64,000 bases of DNA from Chlorops oryzae (Eukaryota > Arthropoda > Insecta > Diptera > Chloropidae), in contig CM035806.1 of assembly GCA_020466095.1 (NCBI GenBank), positions 136,095,180-136,159,179 of the forward strand, read 5' to 3'. Each line of letters begins with the position of its first letter. The first letter of the stretch is position 1. The position numbers were made by a program, and so were the translations under genes. Positions 42,402 to 54,250 of the stretch are shown here, in pieces. The notes under the pieces were generated by a model that did no database searches, was not told the origin of the DNA, and worked only from the letters and a program-made list of their open reading frames with translations.

Positions 42402-43413
42402 TGTTATGTTATGTTATGTTATGTTATGTTATGTTATGTTATGTTATGTTATGTTATGTTATGTTATGTTATGTTATGTTATGTTATGTTATGTTATGTG
42501 TTTGTTTGTGTTTGTTATGTTGTGTTATGTTATGTTATGTTATGTTATGTTATGTTATGTTATGTTATGTTATGTTATGTTATGTTATGTTATGTTATGT
42601 TATGTTATGTTATGTTATGTTATGTTATGTTATGTTATGTTATGTTATGTTATGTTATGTTATGTTATGTTATGTTATGTTATGTTATGTTATGTTATGT
42701 TATGTTATGTTATGTTATGTTATGTTATGTTATGTTATGTTATGTTATGTTATGTTATGTTATGTTATGTTATGTTATGTTATGTTATGTTATGTTATGT
42801 TATGTTATGTTATGTTATGTTATGTTATGTTATGTTATGTTATGTTATGTTATGTTATGTTATGTTATGTTATGTTATGTTTATGTTATGTTATGTTATG
42901 TTATGTTATGTTATGTTTGTTATGTTATGTTATGTTATGTTATGTTATTGTTTATGTTATGTTATGTTATGTTATGTTATGTTATGTTATGTTATTTATG
43001 TTATGTTATGTTATGTTATGTTATGTTATGTTATGTTATGTTATGTTTATGTTATGTTATGTTATGTTATGTTATGTTATGTTATGTTATGTTATGTTAT
43101 GTTATGTTATGTTATGTTATTTATGTTATGTTATGTTATGTTATGTTATGTTATGTTATGTTATGTTATGTTATGTTATGTTATGTTATGTTATGTTATG
43201 TTATGTTATGTTATGTTATGTTATGTTATGTTATGTTATGTTATGTTATGTTATGTTTTGTTATGTTATGTTATGTTATGTTATGTTATGTTATGTTATG
43301 TTATGTTATGTTATGTTATGTTATGTTATGTTATGTTATGTTATGTTATGTTATGTTATGTTATGTTATGTTATGTTATGTTATGTTATGTTATGTTATG
43401 TTATGTTATGTTA
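42402..43413 (+). repeat. (TTATG)n pentanucleotide array, ~1 kb
   Basis: About 200 tandem copies of TTATG, nearly homogeneous. Interruptions are near 42498-42526 (TTTGTTTGTG), 42880, 42915, 42948, 42993, 43045, 43120 and 43256. All three plus-strand frames are open and read LCYVM repeats, a product of the 5-bp unit and not of a gene. Confidence 0.97.
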
Positions 43414-44436
43414 TAATCTGGCATACAAATCATGAAGGTACGACTGGTTTCAAGAGAATTATGGCATATCAAATATTAACTGTTTTTAAAAGTTTCGTTA
43501 ACAGAAACGAACAAATTTCGTTTAGTGTAACTTTAAAAGCGTGGTGCGCTTAAACGGCTTAACATATTAAGAAAAATTTATTTTTATTACTCTTAGTACC
43601 TACAAGTATGTAAGTATTGGCCAATCGTAACAGTAAAATTTTTAAAGCATTTTCAATCTTAAATTTTAGGATTTTTGGCATGTTTGGCATTTTTGGCCAC
43701 ACTCACGACACTGTGCGGCGTAAGATAGAAAGAGCTTTTATGATGCAGAGGGTTGGAGAGTGCGAGAAAGTGTGAATAAAACCGAATGAAAAGCGAAATG
43801 AGAACAAAACACCAAGGATATGAACACTGTCTAAAGAGCACGGTTGAGCACAATAACTGAACTAATAGCTATAAACGTCCTTAAGTGCTCCTTGTATGAC
43901 TCTCAACGGCTTTTCTTAATACTTTGGCCTTTATGACATTGTTTGCTTTTTCATTGTGCGAATTCAAACGTGGCGCGCATATCCACACAATGTACAATTC
44001 ATTTCGACTTTATTTGCTTTACACTCACAAACACGCAAACGCGCATACATGCAGACACACAAACACAAACACACACACCCTGTTGCGATGACAAGATCAA
44101 CTAACCAAAAAAGTACAGTCTGGGTAAAACAGAAGAGAAGGAATTATTTTTCATACTTATGTAGGTGCAAATCGACTGGTCTTCAATTGACCTCAACTGG
44201 ACCAACCTTGATATAGTGAAATGAAGAAGTCAATATATTTCGCAGCTCAATTTTACGTTGGCTCACAAAGCTAGAACGTAGTCTAATTGTGACTACCCGA
44301 AGATCAGTTTGAAAAAAGTGACAGTTCCTGAAGAGCACAAACATTCCGGATATTCTGGACTTGACGCGCAAACATTACTTTTTCGGGGCGTGCTTGAAAA
44401 TAAAAACAAGAACATTTTCCCATTCCAAAAATTTCA
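43414..44436. other. Intronic DNA, nothing recognised
   Basis: Mixed composition with CA-rich pieces near 44035-44080. No supported gene. Confidence 0.3.
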
Positions 44437-44544
<108 letters not shown>

Positions 44545-45229
44545 GCTAGCTTCTGAGGCTATCGGCCCAGTTTTCAATATGATTTTTATGATTCAACAAA
44601 ATATGTAAAAAAATAAATAAAAATAAACACTTCAATGAATTTTTTACCAAAAATGACTCGGTTATACCTATTATCTCCAGAGGTCCAAGGTCACTGATGA
44701 GTCACAAGTCCAGACGTAACGAAATATGGATATATCCATGTTAAGATAGTTAGTCTAGTGCACGAATGATAGAATAAAAATTACGACATGCGCAGATATT
44801 ACTTTTATCCGAGCACCTGTGACGTTTTTGTTGGTGCTGCCACAAAGTTGTGCACATTTTGAAAAATATTTTTTAGTTTTACTTTAAGTTATTATATTTT
44901 TTTTTGTGGTTAATTGGACATTTTACAAGAATCTCTTATTTGAAGGAAGATGTAAGTATGTAAAAAACAGGTTTTGTGAAAGTTTCAAGTTTGTAGTGTG
45001 TTTTTCCAAAGTCAGTGGCAACGCTGTAAGCACATAAATTCTTTAATTAAAATTTTTCGTCTCGAAAATTTTCATCAGTCAAAAATTTTCAATAATTTCC
45101 ACAAATCAGAATGCTTTTAAAGCTACGTCACAAGTGAACATGCGCAAAAGAATCAAACTTTGAACTCTGATTGTCGTAACCTTATAGTCTATTATCCTTG
45201 GTTTAGTGTGACTACCATCATGAGGGTTG
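44545..45229. other. Intronic DNA, nothing recognised
   Basis: AT-rich, no gene or complete element. Confidence 0.3.
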
Positions 45230-45375
45230 ACACACATAGGCCTCACATCGGTCCGTTGTGATGCCACGAGGGAAGTTAGACAACACACACATCCACGGCC
45301 AAACTAGGAGTTGAACCCAGAGGCCCTCGCAACGTTAGTTGGCATCTCAACCAACTATGCCACAGAGGCTGTCTA
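45230..45375 (-). repeat. tRNA-like repeat (SINE head)
   Basis: In complement: GCCTCTGTGGCATAGTTGGT (A-box GGCATAGTTGG) and later CTGGGTTCAACTCC (B-box-like), then ACACACACATCC. It is not a complete cloverleaf. Confidence 0.5.
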
Positions 45376-45450
45376 TCCATTTCTAAGCCTTATAAAAAAA
45401 ATACGTTGCATACATTTTTGTAAAAATACATACAGATATTTTTATAGGTA

Positions 45451-45609
45451 CAGTGCACTCTCTCTTAAGCGGACACCTACGGGACCGAAAAATGTGTCCG
45501 CTTAAGAGGAAACTATTTGAGGATCAGGAACACTAGAGCATTCCCAAAAAGTGTCCGTTTAATAGGCGTGTCCGCTTAAGAGGATTGTCCGCAACGAGAG
45601 AGTACACTG
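45451..45609. mobile_element. TA-flanked MITE (CAGTGCACTCTCTC family), copy 1
   Basis: Ends are CAGTGCACTCTCTCTTAAGC and ACGAGAGAGTACACTG, with TA on both sides (45449-45450 and 45610-45611). Four GTCCGCTTAA-type repeats lie inside. The CAGT start and TA target suggest a pogo/Tc1-like parent. Confidence 0.8.
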
Positions 45610-45611
45610 TA

Positions 45612-46324
45612 TAAAGGTCTACAGAATCTTATTTTCTCGACCGATCTTAAAACGATGAACGAATAAGTATTCGAGGAGCTGATTCTCTTTAATTCGACGG
45701 ATAATTTCTTCACATCGCATGATGTACATATTTTATAAATACTTTTTAAAAAATTTTTGTTCGTGCCAAGAAGGCCAATGTCCATAAGAGAAGCTCATAG
45801 TGATCGATCGCCGGAGAAAAATGGCTAAAATGGCTGTGAACTGGTATTATTTGTGTTGAAGTTATTTTGAAGTAAATTTTAAGGCATTTCTACTGATATG
45901 TACTATTTTTTGTTCTTTTTTTTTTCCATATTTCCTAGAATGTAAAATGGTCATCGGTCTACCTCCGATTTACTAAGCCATGCCGTGTATACAAACGTAT
46001 GTATGTTTATTTTATATGTTTTGATATACAAACGAAATTTTTTAGATATTCTCGCACATATGTATACGATACTCCCTCTATGTGTGTGTGTGTGTTCGTT
46101 CTTGTACTTGACGGTTTGAATAAATTTTCAATAGCCGATGTTGCATGCACCAACGTCGTGCGTCGGTGGTCGTGTCATAATCAGCATTATTTCCAATCAT
46201 AATCCCGTATATAGTAAATCAGTTATGACGTACATATACGTACGTACGCAGGCACTCAGGCGTACAAGTGTCAATCCGAAAACTAGGGCAAGCCAAGCAG
46301 TTGGCTCTTCAAAATACAAGAAAA
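45612..46324. other. Intronic DNA, nothing recognised
   Basis: Short ORFs without motifs and a (TG)n stretch at 46082-46095. Confidence 0.3.
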
Positions 46325-46902
46325 AACAAGTAAGGGTGTTATAGTCAATAAAATACGCAACACAGACACACATGTTCGAATAATTTTTTATATCAAGAGG
46401 TGTTTAAGGCCATAAGGGGCCCCGTATGCCGACTTTTGTTAAATTTCTTTATGAAAACCGCCCCTTGCCACGCCCAGTTTTCCAAATTTTTTTCAATTCT
46501 AATCGGAGGCTTAAATATACGCTCATATTCTAAATTGCATTGAAATATTTGGGAAAATTCTGATTTTAGAGCGGTTTATGCGATTTTCATAGCAGACCCT
46601 AGTACTGGAGGTACCCCTTAAAACGGTCCGATCGGGTCCATTCTCGAAATTGTTCTTACTCATGTCCTTACTCATGAGCAAGCATACCAAATTTCGTCAA
46701 TATAGCTCAACTCCGTCGATAAGAAAGGAGTTAGTCTGTATACAGACAGACGAACGGACATGTTTAAATCGAATCTCCTGATGACGCTGATTATTTCTAT
46801 ATACATATATTTTGTATGGTCTATCTCGACTGGTTCTGGGTGTTACACACAACCACACAAATGCAATATACTCTCGACACAGAGTGTGTCGGGTATAAAA
46901 AA
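46325..46902 (-). mobile_element. HINE/DINE-like element, family B
   Basis: CAAGTAAGGGTGTTATAGTC, GGTGTTTAAGGCCATAAGGG, GCAGACCCTAGTACTGGAGG, a degraded (GTCY)n complement (46740-46760) and CACAGAGTGTGTCGGGTATA are in order. Most of the 3' hairpin is deleted. Confidence 0.8.
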
Positions 46903-47604
46903 CGATTGCACACAAAGCCGTACTGGGGCTGTTCATCCGTGACAATTATGGTGACATATAAGTATGTATAGGAATTCTAATTGGAAATGTTATAGAGGGT
47001 TGTGATAGAAGGAAATTGATTATATCAAGCTGTCCTAGTAGGGTTAGGTTGTTGGGCTCCACCCTAACCTACGATCGATGTTCTCAAAATAAGAAAACTT
47101 CTCCACAAATTTTCGGTAAAAATTTAATTCAAGCTAAATGAAGTTACATATATGTAGCTGCCTTAATATTTCTCGAATTCCTTAATATCCTTGTGGCTTA
47201 CGCTCTATTTGAGCTGACATAAGATTTTGCAAAACCTTCGCTGCTATGTGCAGATGTGTGAGTGAGTGTTTGTGTGTATTTTGTCGCTTTCTTTTAGATA
47301 TCTGTATCTGAAGGAAGCCCGGAGTGCTTCGTTGCCGGCATGTCTATTCCAACCGCTAAAATTTTGAATGTTCCGTAAAAACTTTATGTTGAAATTCCTG
47401 CAAATAATTGGGCCGGCACAGCCTGCCATCTATAAGACAGCCCAGCAGCGAAAGCGAGCACTTCAAGAGTAATCTTAGAGTAAGTACTTCCAAAAGGAGT
47501 ACACGTACTCCCTTCGAATTTTCTTTTGCATGTGATGAACAGTCTTTTTTAACATTATGCCGGCATTGGAAAACAACTACTCGCCATTTGGGTACAAAAT
47601 CGAG
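46903..47604. other. Intronic DNA, nothing recognised
   Basis: No supported gene or element. Confidence 0.3.
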
Positions 47605-47606
47605 TA

Positions 47607-47782
47607 CAGTATATTCTCTCCTTGCGGACACTCCTCTTAAGCGGACACGCCTATTAAACGGACACTTTTTGGGAATGCTCTAGTGTTACTGATCCTCAAA
47701 TAGTTTCCTCTTAAGCGGACACTTCTTTTAAGCGGACATATTTTTCGGTTCCGTAGATGTCCGCTTAAGAGAGAGTGCACTG
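47607..47782. mobile_element. TA-flanked MITE (CAGTGCACTCTCTC family), copy 2, inverted
   Basis: Ends are CAGTATATTCTCTCCTTGCG and TTAAGAGAGAGTGCACTG, with TA at 47605-47606 and 47783-47784. The body is the reverse complement of the copy at 45451-45609, including ACGCCTATTAAACGGACACT. Confidence 0.8.
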
Positions 47783-47784
47783 TA

Positions 47785-49233
47785 CTTCAAGAGCAGGTTT
47801 CGAAAGGCTGTCTGCCCAACAGCCAAAGCACCAAAAATGTAGCTGTGGCTTTGGCTGCCGCTGTATAAATTTCAACAGCTCAGCTACAGCTACAGCAACA
47901 GCTTCAAAATAAAATCATAGTGCTGAAGCTGAGCTGAGGCTGTGTAATTAACGCAGCCGCAGCTTAGTCGCTGTTCATATTAGGCGACAAATCACCAGCG
48001 ATGCAGTTGGTTTGATGGCGAGGGACGTTCGGGAATGTGTTTTTCTCTCTTCCCCGTGCGTCCCGCGCACGGTTAAAAGATGACCACGGCCACAATTCGC
48101 GAAATTTGAAAACTTTTATTTTCATTTTGGAAGACATTCGTTTTTTCAAAATCAACAAATAAATGAAAATATGAACATAAAAAAATATGAAAAAAAAAAA
48201 ACAAAATTATTCTCACCTGAGCCAGGGATCGGACCATGACTCACGCGGGTGCTGAGCGAGAGTCTTAAGCAGCTAGCGTTCATTAATGAACGAACTCATC
48301 CACCTTCGATCTCAAAGGGAGTAAACGCGCCTTTCATAATATGAATCTGTTTTATTGTGAGCACTCCCGTACGGAGTATTTCAAGGGTACTCGCTTTTGA
48401 GTTAATTACTCGCATTTGAGCTGCTGGGAGAGAACCGAATACGTCATAATATCGTGGTGTGGAGGCCATCAAACCGGGTTAACGGACCGCAAAGAAACCA
48501 CAAACGAAGTGTTCACATCGAGAGGGAAATCGTTTTTTATGTTTTTTTTTTTTTTTTTTTTTTGTTTTTCTTCGCCCTATCATTTTTCTTATATCTATGT
48601 ATCTGTCGTTCTGTTTTTTACGATTTAAGAATTTTTTCTGTTTTGAAGTGTGAGCATTTTGACTCTCAAAAGCTTAAACATCCGATATGAAGCTCCACGA
48701 CCTTACATATGATATGCTTTGATCTTAAAGGACATTTGACATTTTCATGTCGGGCTTAAAGCGAAATAGAAAACTGCGCATTAGCTGTCTTAAATAAATT
48801 TCTTTTTTATGCTCAATATATCGCATACCCTCGTCTAAGGAGACACAACTCAAAATTTCTCATTTTTCAGAAAACGCAAAAAACAAAATGCCTCGCAGTG
48901 TCAATCAAAGCAAGAAGAGAGGCATTGGACGGGGTTTTTCGGCTTTTTATAATAACAAAAGCCGAATACAATTTTCCGTGCAGGTAGAGAGGTGAACTAC
49001 GTTCAAGTTCCATATGTTAAGTCAAAATTTAAGGTTTTTCGAGTTGTGTCACCTTAGAAGACTGTGTGCCATATGTAAATAAAATTTACCTCTTATACGA
49101 TTTTGAACAAATGTTCGTACGTGTGGATGAGCATATTTATTTTACATAAATATTTACATACACGCATTAAAACATACAAACGTACATACAATCGCACTTG
49201 AAATAAACGAAGAACGGCAGAAAGGGTCTTGCG
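47785..49233. other. Intronic DNA with GCT-rich and tRNA-like pieces
   Basis: 47860-47960 is low-complexity CAGC/GCTGAGCT. 48215-48290 has a minus-strand tRNA-like block (GAGCCAGGGATCGGACC). 48078-48105 (GGCCACAATTCGCGAAAT) resembles 17255-17275 in the Harbinger-like element. A poly(T) run lies at 48543-48563. Confidence 0.35.
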
Positions 49234-49540
49234 GCATCCTGAAAATGATTTTGAAGTATTGTTGATTTTTCGATAGGTTTTCATATTTTGAATAGTCCAT
49301 GAGATATCCTTGAAAATCCTTTTTTAGTAAGCCTTTTTTCTAAATTTTATATCTCAAAAACTAAAAAGCTAGGAAGACGAAACAAACGTTGGCTGATGTC
49401 CAATAAAATAGGGGAACCAAAAAAACAATTGTTTTTATTTCTACACTGCGAAAAAAAATTTCACAAAACTAAAAAGAAAATTTTAACAATTTTTTCAGTA
49501 TATTTCCGTTGTCGCGTCACTTTTTTTTACAATTTTTTTG
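49234..49540 (+). repeat. Diverged single arm of the 28561-29455 palindrome family
   Basis: GCATCCTGAAAATGATTTT, TGTTGATTTTTCGATAGGTT, TTGAATAGTCCATGAGATAT and TTTCACAAAACTAAAAAGAA follow the order of the left arm. No opposite arm is present. Confidence 0.65.
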
Positions 49541-51094
49541 AAAAATTCCTTAAAGAATTAGAATATAAAATGTTTCGTTCATCGTTTTATTGAAGTAATA
49601 CGTATAAATGAATTAGATATTATCTATTTATATGCATATGGCCACCGCCACGGTCTTATAACGTTACATTCGTACGCCACTTTTGCTCATAACTTAAAAA
49701 GTATTTGTCTGATCTGGGACTTCTCACATGCATCGGAAAGATCTACCCGTTGTTCACGTGTCCTGCCACAAAGGTTTTTCATATTTGAAATACTTTATAA
49801 GATACAGCCTCTTAAAGTGGTCTTACGACGTTACACAATTTAGGAAGTCGATTTCAACGTTGCTGAACATATTTAAAACAATCTGCGAATTCAGTGTTCC
49901 GATTTTATTGATTTCCCAGGACAATAGAGTTTATAATGCAAGTGAAAAATTGGCGGGGTGGTCGCATTGAAAATTGTATATTTTAACAGTCGAAATGGGG
50001 GTCCTATACGTTACACGTATGTTACATAAAAAAATCTGATAACGTTACCGTGCGAGTTTCTATATGATTTGTGAAGTTCCGCAAGAAGAAACCCTTTTGT
50101 ATCTAAATTTCCAGTACGAAAGATTTTTTTATGTAATTAAATTTGTATTTTACATAAATAAATAGCCCGGTCAAATTATTTTGCAAGCGTTGCACTATGG
50201 GCTGGCGAACACTATTTTCTGGGGCTGCTAATTTAATTTTGGTTTTTTTTTTCATCGAAAATCGAACTTTTGCCAGTGGCGTATCTTAAGGCGCTTTTGA
50301 AGATGAAACCCGCACAATTTTTTTGTTTGAGAAATATTTAACAGTGAAATTTTAACTTATTTCGTTGTATTTAGTACTATCGAAGCCAACTGCCTTTCAA
50401 GCAATCACATCCCTCCCTTTTTGGCCTGCTAATATATGTATGTATGTCGCCAGACCATGGTGCGTTGGATCGATTGGGAATTTTGACAAATTATTTTTAA
50501 TTGGGTTCTAAGCATACATACCAAATCTAAACTTATTTTCGAATTAATTTAACCTTGAATGTCTATTTACACCGGACTAAAAAGAAATGAAAAAAATCAT
50601 ATTTCATGTTTCTGGAATATGTATACTGGTTGGACATACTTCTTCATGTTAAGGAGTTGTTTTCAACTTTTGGAAGTTTATTTTGGTTATTTAAGCCTTT
50701 TTGGATATTCAAAAGTGATTTAACAGTTATAGAAAGTGTTTTATATTATTTCGTACAAAAATGTCTTATAACTTTACACATCTTTGATTACTGCCAAGGC
50801 CAAGTATACATAATATTTCAACGATTCATATATCAGACCAAAAAGTATACTAAAAATAATCAAAAGGGAAATGATTGTTACATTTGGAAATTTGTTCCAC
50901 TGTTTGTAAAAAAAAACTTTTTCCATATTTGGTCTTATAACGTTACATGAAAATTGAAGCATCCTTTTACAATGATCAAACAAGCATATCCAGAGTTTTT
51001 TTTTCTAAAAACTAACGACACAGGTCGAGTGAATTATTCATATTTAAACAAAAACAAATCGAACTCACATAGAGAGATATTCAAAATCCAAGAA
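49541..51094. repeat. Intronic DNA with repeated TTATAACGTTACAT motif
   Basis: GGTCTTATAACGTTACAT or close variants occur near 49651, 49820, 50761 and 50932, and TACGTTACACGTATGTTACA near 50006. ORFs of 60-114 codons here show no motifs. It could be an old mobile element. Confidence 0.4.
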
Positions 51095-51096
51095 TA

Positions 51097-52158
51097 CACT
51101 CAAAAAATTCCGTACGTAGAATCTATGATATCCGACGTTGTAAAAACTATTATATCCGCAATTGATATAGGTCCAATTGCAGATATCATAGATTCTACGA
51201 CAGCTTTGCAGTAGTTTTCTACGATGAGGAATGTCATTGATTTCAACGATTTATAACGTAGATTTAAACGATATTCCATCTGTAGAACTATGATATTCTC
51301 ATAGGAACTACGATATCGAATATAGGAATTCGGTTCATAGATTAACTTTAATTTTGATAGGAATTCTATTCGAGTTTCAAGATTTTAACATTTAACGTAT
51401 TCCATCTTAACTATGATGTTATTCAAAATAATCATATGGAAAGGTTTAAATTTTAATTTTAAACTTCTTAATTTTGATATGAATTCTTGTCGGCGGGTTC
51501 GATCCCTGCTCCAGCGAGCGTATTTTTATTTTTTTACATTTTTTTTTTTTTTTTTGAAAAGTAGATAATTTAACATTTACATTATTTAAAAAACTGAGAA
51601 ATTAAAGATTTTACCAAAATGTGTATGCTTAAAAAATTTAAAAAAATATTCTATAGGATTCTCATGAAAGAGCTTGTGCGTGACGTTTTGGATGGCGCAA
51701 TGAAAGCAACTCTATTTATTTGGTTGGCAACTTACTTTCTGTTTCCCCGTAATATTTGCCTTGAAATTTACTTGCCTGTTTCATTCTCCATTTTTCCACC
51801 AATTTCTTTGGCCTGTGACAGGGCTCGAACTCGGACCTTCCAGATTACAAGTCTAGCACACTTCAACTATGCCATCGCGTGATGTGATTTAAACTTGCTA
51901 GTTTTATTATATCAATATAAGTGGGAAACAGTAGAAACTATTAGATTGACAGTAGAACTTCTTGTATTTTACGTAGATTCTATGACATTTCCATCGTAGA
52001 TTCTATGATATTTTAATCGTAAACTCTATCATGGGCATAATTCTTCCACAGTTGAAACTATTACATTTACAGTAAAACTTATTGTATTTTACGTAGATTC
52101 TATTATATTTTGCTACGTCTTCCTATCGTAGAAACAACGATGCAAAATATTTTCAGTG
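51097..52158 (+). mobile_element. Composite TIR repeat, copy 2, TA-flanked
   Basis: It starts CACTCAAAAAATTCCGT and ends AAAATATTTTCAGTG, with TA on both sides (51095-51096 and 52159-52160). It is the inverse of 15583-16236 and carries an extra piece of about 165 bp (about 51777-51945) with a minus-strand tRNA-like block (CTCGAACTCGGACC). Internal motifs include CGTAGATTCTA and the B-box-like GGCGGGTTCGATCCCTG. Confidence 0.7.
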
Positions 52159-52293
52159 TATTTAACATTTTCTGAGGCATCGATTTGCGAAAGATATTTA
52201 AGAATCAAAAGAAGCACGTGCAAATGGAACGTAATAACCAACTTTGCACGGTGTTTTTTGTTTGAAATTTGTTTTAACAGTAACTTAAGGATG

Positions 52294-52532
52294 GTGGCTC
52301 TGGGATAGCGTAGGCGATGCGTGCTATGCTCTTGATCCCAGGGACCGAGGTTCGATTCCCGGCACAGGCGAAACGGAGTGCAATGTTCCAAGCCTAGCAC
52401 TGGTTTTTTAAAAATTGCATGTTAGGGGCACACTACATTAAAAGACGTACACTCACAGAAAACACAAGAAAACCTCATTGGTATCACAATGGGCCGATTA
52501 ACGGCCTAAGTGGCAGCCACTTCAACCTACCT
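52294..52532 (+). mobile_element. tRNA-derived SINE, copy 2, with perfect 11-bp TSD
   Basis: Same structure as 12475-12714 (GGGATAGCGTAGGCGATGCG; GAGGTTCGATTCCCGGC; CCTAAGTGGCAGCC). It is flanked by ACTTAAGGATG at 52283-52293 and 52533-52543, a perfect direct repeat. Confidence 0.9.
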
Positions 52533-52543
52533 ACTTAAGGATG

Positions 52544-52943
52544 AATGCTTCCTAAGTATGAGCACAACATTAAGAAATATTAAAGTTTTTTTTTCATGTT
52601 TGGTTTCATTTTTCGTAGCGCTGACCATATATGTATATATATATTTTTTTGTCGTTTCGTTTTGCGTTTTTTTTTCGTTGATTTCATATGCTCAATCTAG
52701 GTTAAAATTTGGTAATTTTGACGTCTGTTTGACTACTTTGCGACCTAGTTTTGAGCAAATTCCTTTCTCATTGGCCTAACTTTAAAGACGAAATGCCTTA
52801 ATATGCCCTAATATTAATGCCGCGCGCCGATCGACTTCCATTCTGTTCCCCACTTACGTCGAATCGACGAAATTATGTCCTATTTAAGTTAGGTCCAGAA
52901 AATATTCTGACCGAAAATAGGTAATAAATTACCAATTTTCGAC
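52544..52943. other. Intronic DNA with AGGTCGA-like motifs
   Basis: 52700-52945 has TAGGTTAAAATTTGGTAATT and AATTACCAATTTTCGACC, related to the tract at 30240-30720. This repeat was the target of the hAT element. Confidence 0.4.
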
Positions 52944-52951
52944 CTAAGTAC

Positions 52952-54242
52952 CAGGGCGTGCAACCGGAACCGAAACCGCAACCGTAACCGATTTTAACCG
53001 GTTTATTTTCCTAACCGAAATAAAACGGAAACCGATATTTTGTTTTTTTTGGAAACCGGTTCCCGAACCGAAACCGAAACACCGAAACCGGTTCGAAACG
53101 GTTTCTGAAACAATTTCCAACATCTTCCCCAAAATTTCATTTACTTCATGGTCGCTCATTAATACGCCACATAAACATTCAGTCTGACTGATCAGTCACC
53201 CGTGTGCGTGTTTATGTACTCTTGCTTATACATTTCCCTTCATGATGTCGGTGTGCCGCACACGTGCTTTTTTCACTAAAACAATTAACTGACTCATTCA
53301 GTCAATGTTTATGTGACTCTTAATCAATTACATACTTTGTTTACATGACCACTTGATACGTATTTACTCGACACGTTTAAGACTATCTGTCTTTTTTTGC
53401 CACCAGTAAAAATCGTGTGGGCAAACAGAGACAAATAGACTTAAGTGTGTCGGGTGAACACGTATCTAGCGGGTCATGTAAACATTGTAAATGCCGATTA
53501 TAAAAAAATAGCCACATCTTACACCATGTCCTAACTTCAACCAAAGATGCACCTTTTGGAAGCTTTTAGATTTTCGGCACAAACATAATAAATAAGGTTT
53601 GTACGCATTTACACGTTAAGACATATCGATAATGAAAACCATATTTTGCAGGCCAGGCGCGAGGGTCAGATTTCTGAAACATGTTTTGAAATTATCCCAT
53701 TTGAATACATGGGAAAGAAAGAGAAGCATTGATTGAAGTATGAAGAATATTGTTCCGGAACAGTTAACAAACTCCGTCTCTTTTCTTCTTACGTCTTTCT
53801 TTACTTACTTAATGTTCTCAAAACATTTGTTCGTGAGTCCGACTCTAGAATATTGAAATTTCTTAACGTGTAATTGCGTATTGACAACGCCTTTAGTTTT
53901 GTGCTGTGAATATCAATGGTCTATAAACCGAACCCGACACGGTACTGAATTGCTTACTGAATCCTGAAAGGTTAAGGTGCGTTTGAATTCTATTTGGTAG
54001 TCAAGATTTTTTTTGTACTGCAACGAAAGTTGGAAAATTTAACAATTTTAGGGTTTGCTTTGCAAGAGATTAATATCTTGAATTTTATCTGCGATTCTTA
54101 AAGTCTTTGAAAAACCGTAACCGAAACGAAACGATACCGAAACCGAAATAATTCTTTTCAGAACGAAACCGTAATCGAAACCATAATCATTTCATAACCA
54201 AAACCATAACCTGAACGTTATTTGTTTCGTTTGCACGCCCTG
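52952..54242. mobile_element. hAT-type element, 1291 bp, with perfect 8-bp TSD
   Basis: Ends CAGGGCGTGCAA and TTGCACGCCCTG are flanked by CTAAGTAC (52944-52951 and 54243-54250). Both subterminal regions are packed with CCGAAACCG-type repeats (52962-53105 and 54115-54215). Such arrays are likely transposase binding sites. A 71-codon minus-strand frame at the left end is mostly these repeats. No transposase domain was recognised, so the element is probably nonautonomous. Confidence 0.88.
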
Positions 54243-54250
54243 CTAAGTAC

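Noticed and set aside
42402..43413. Telomeric array
   Set aside because: The unit is TTATG, not TTAGG. Flies lack TTAGG telomeres, and the array sits inside an intron of a gene that continues on both sides.
42396..43553. ORFs of 336-385 codons reading LCYVM repeats
   Set aside because: They are the (TTATG)n array read in three frames. The unit of five bases never creates a stop, so this is no gene.
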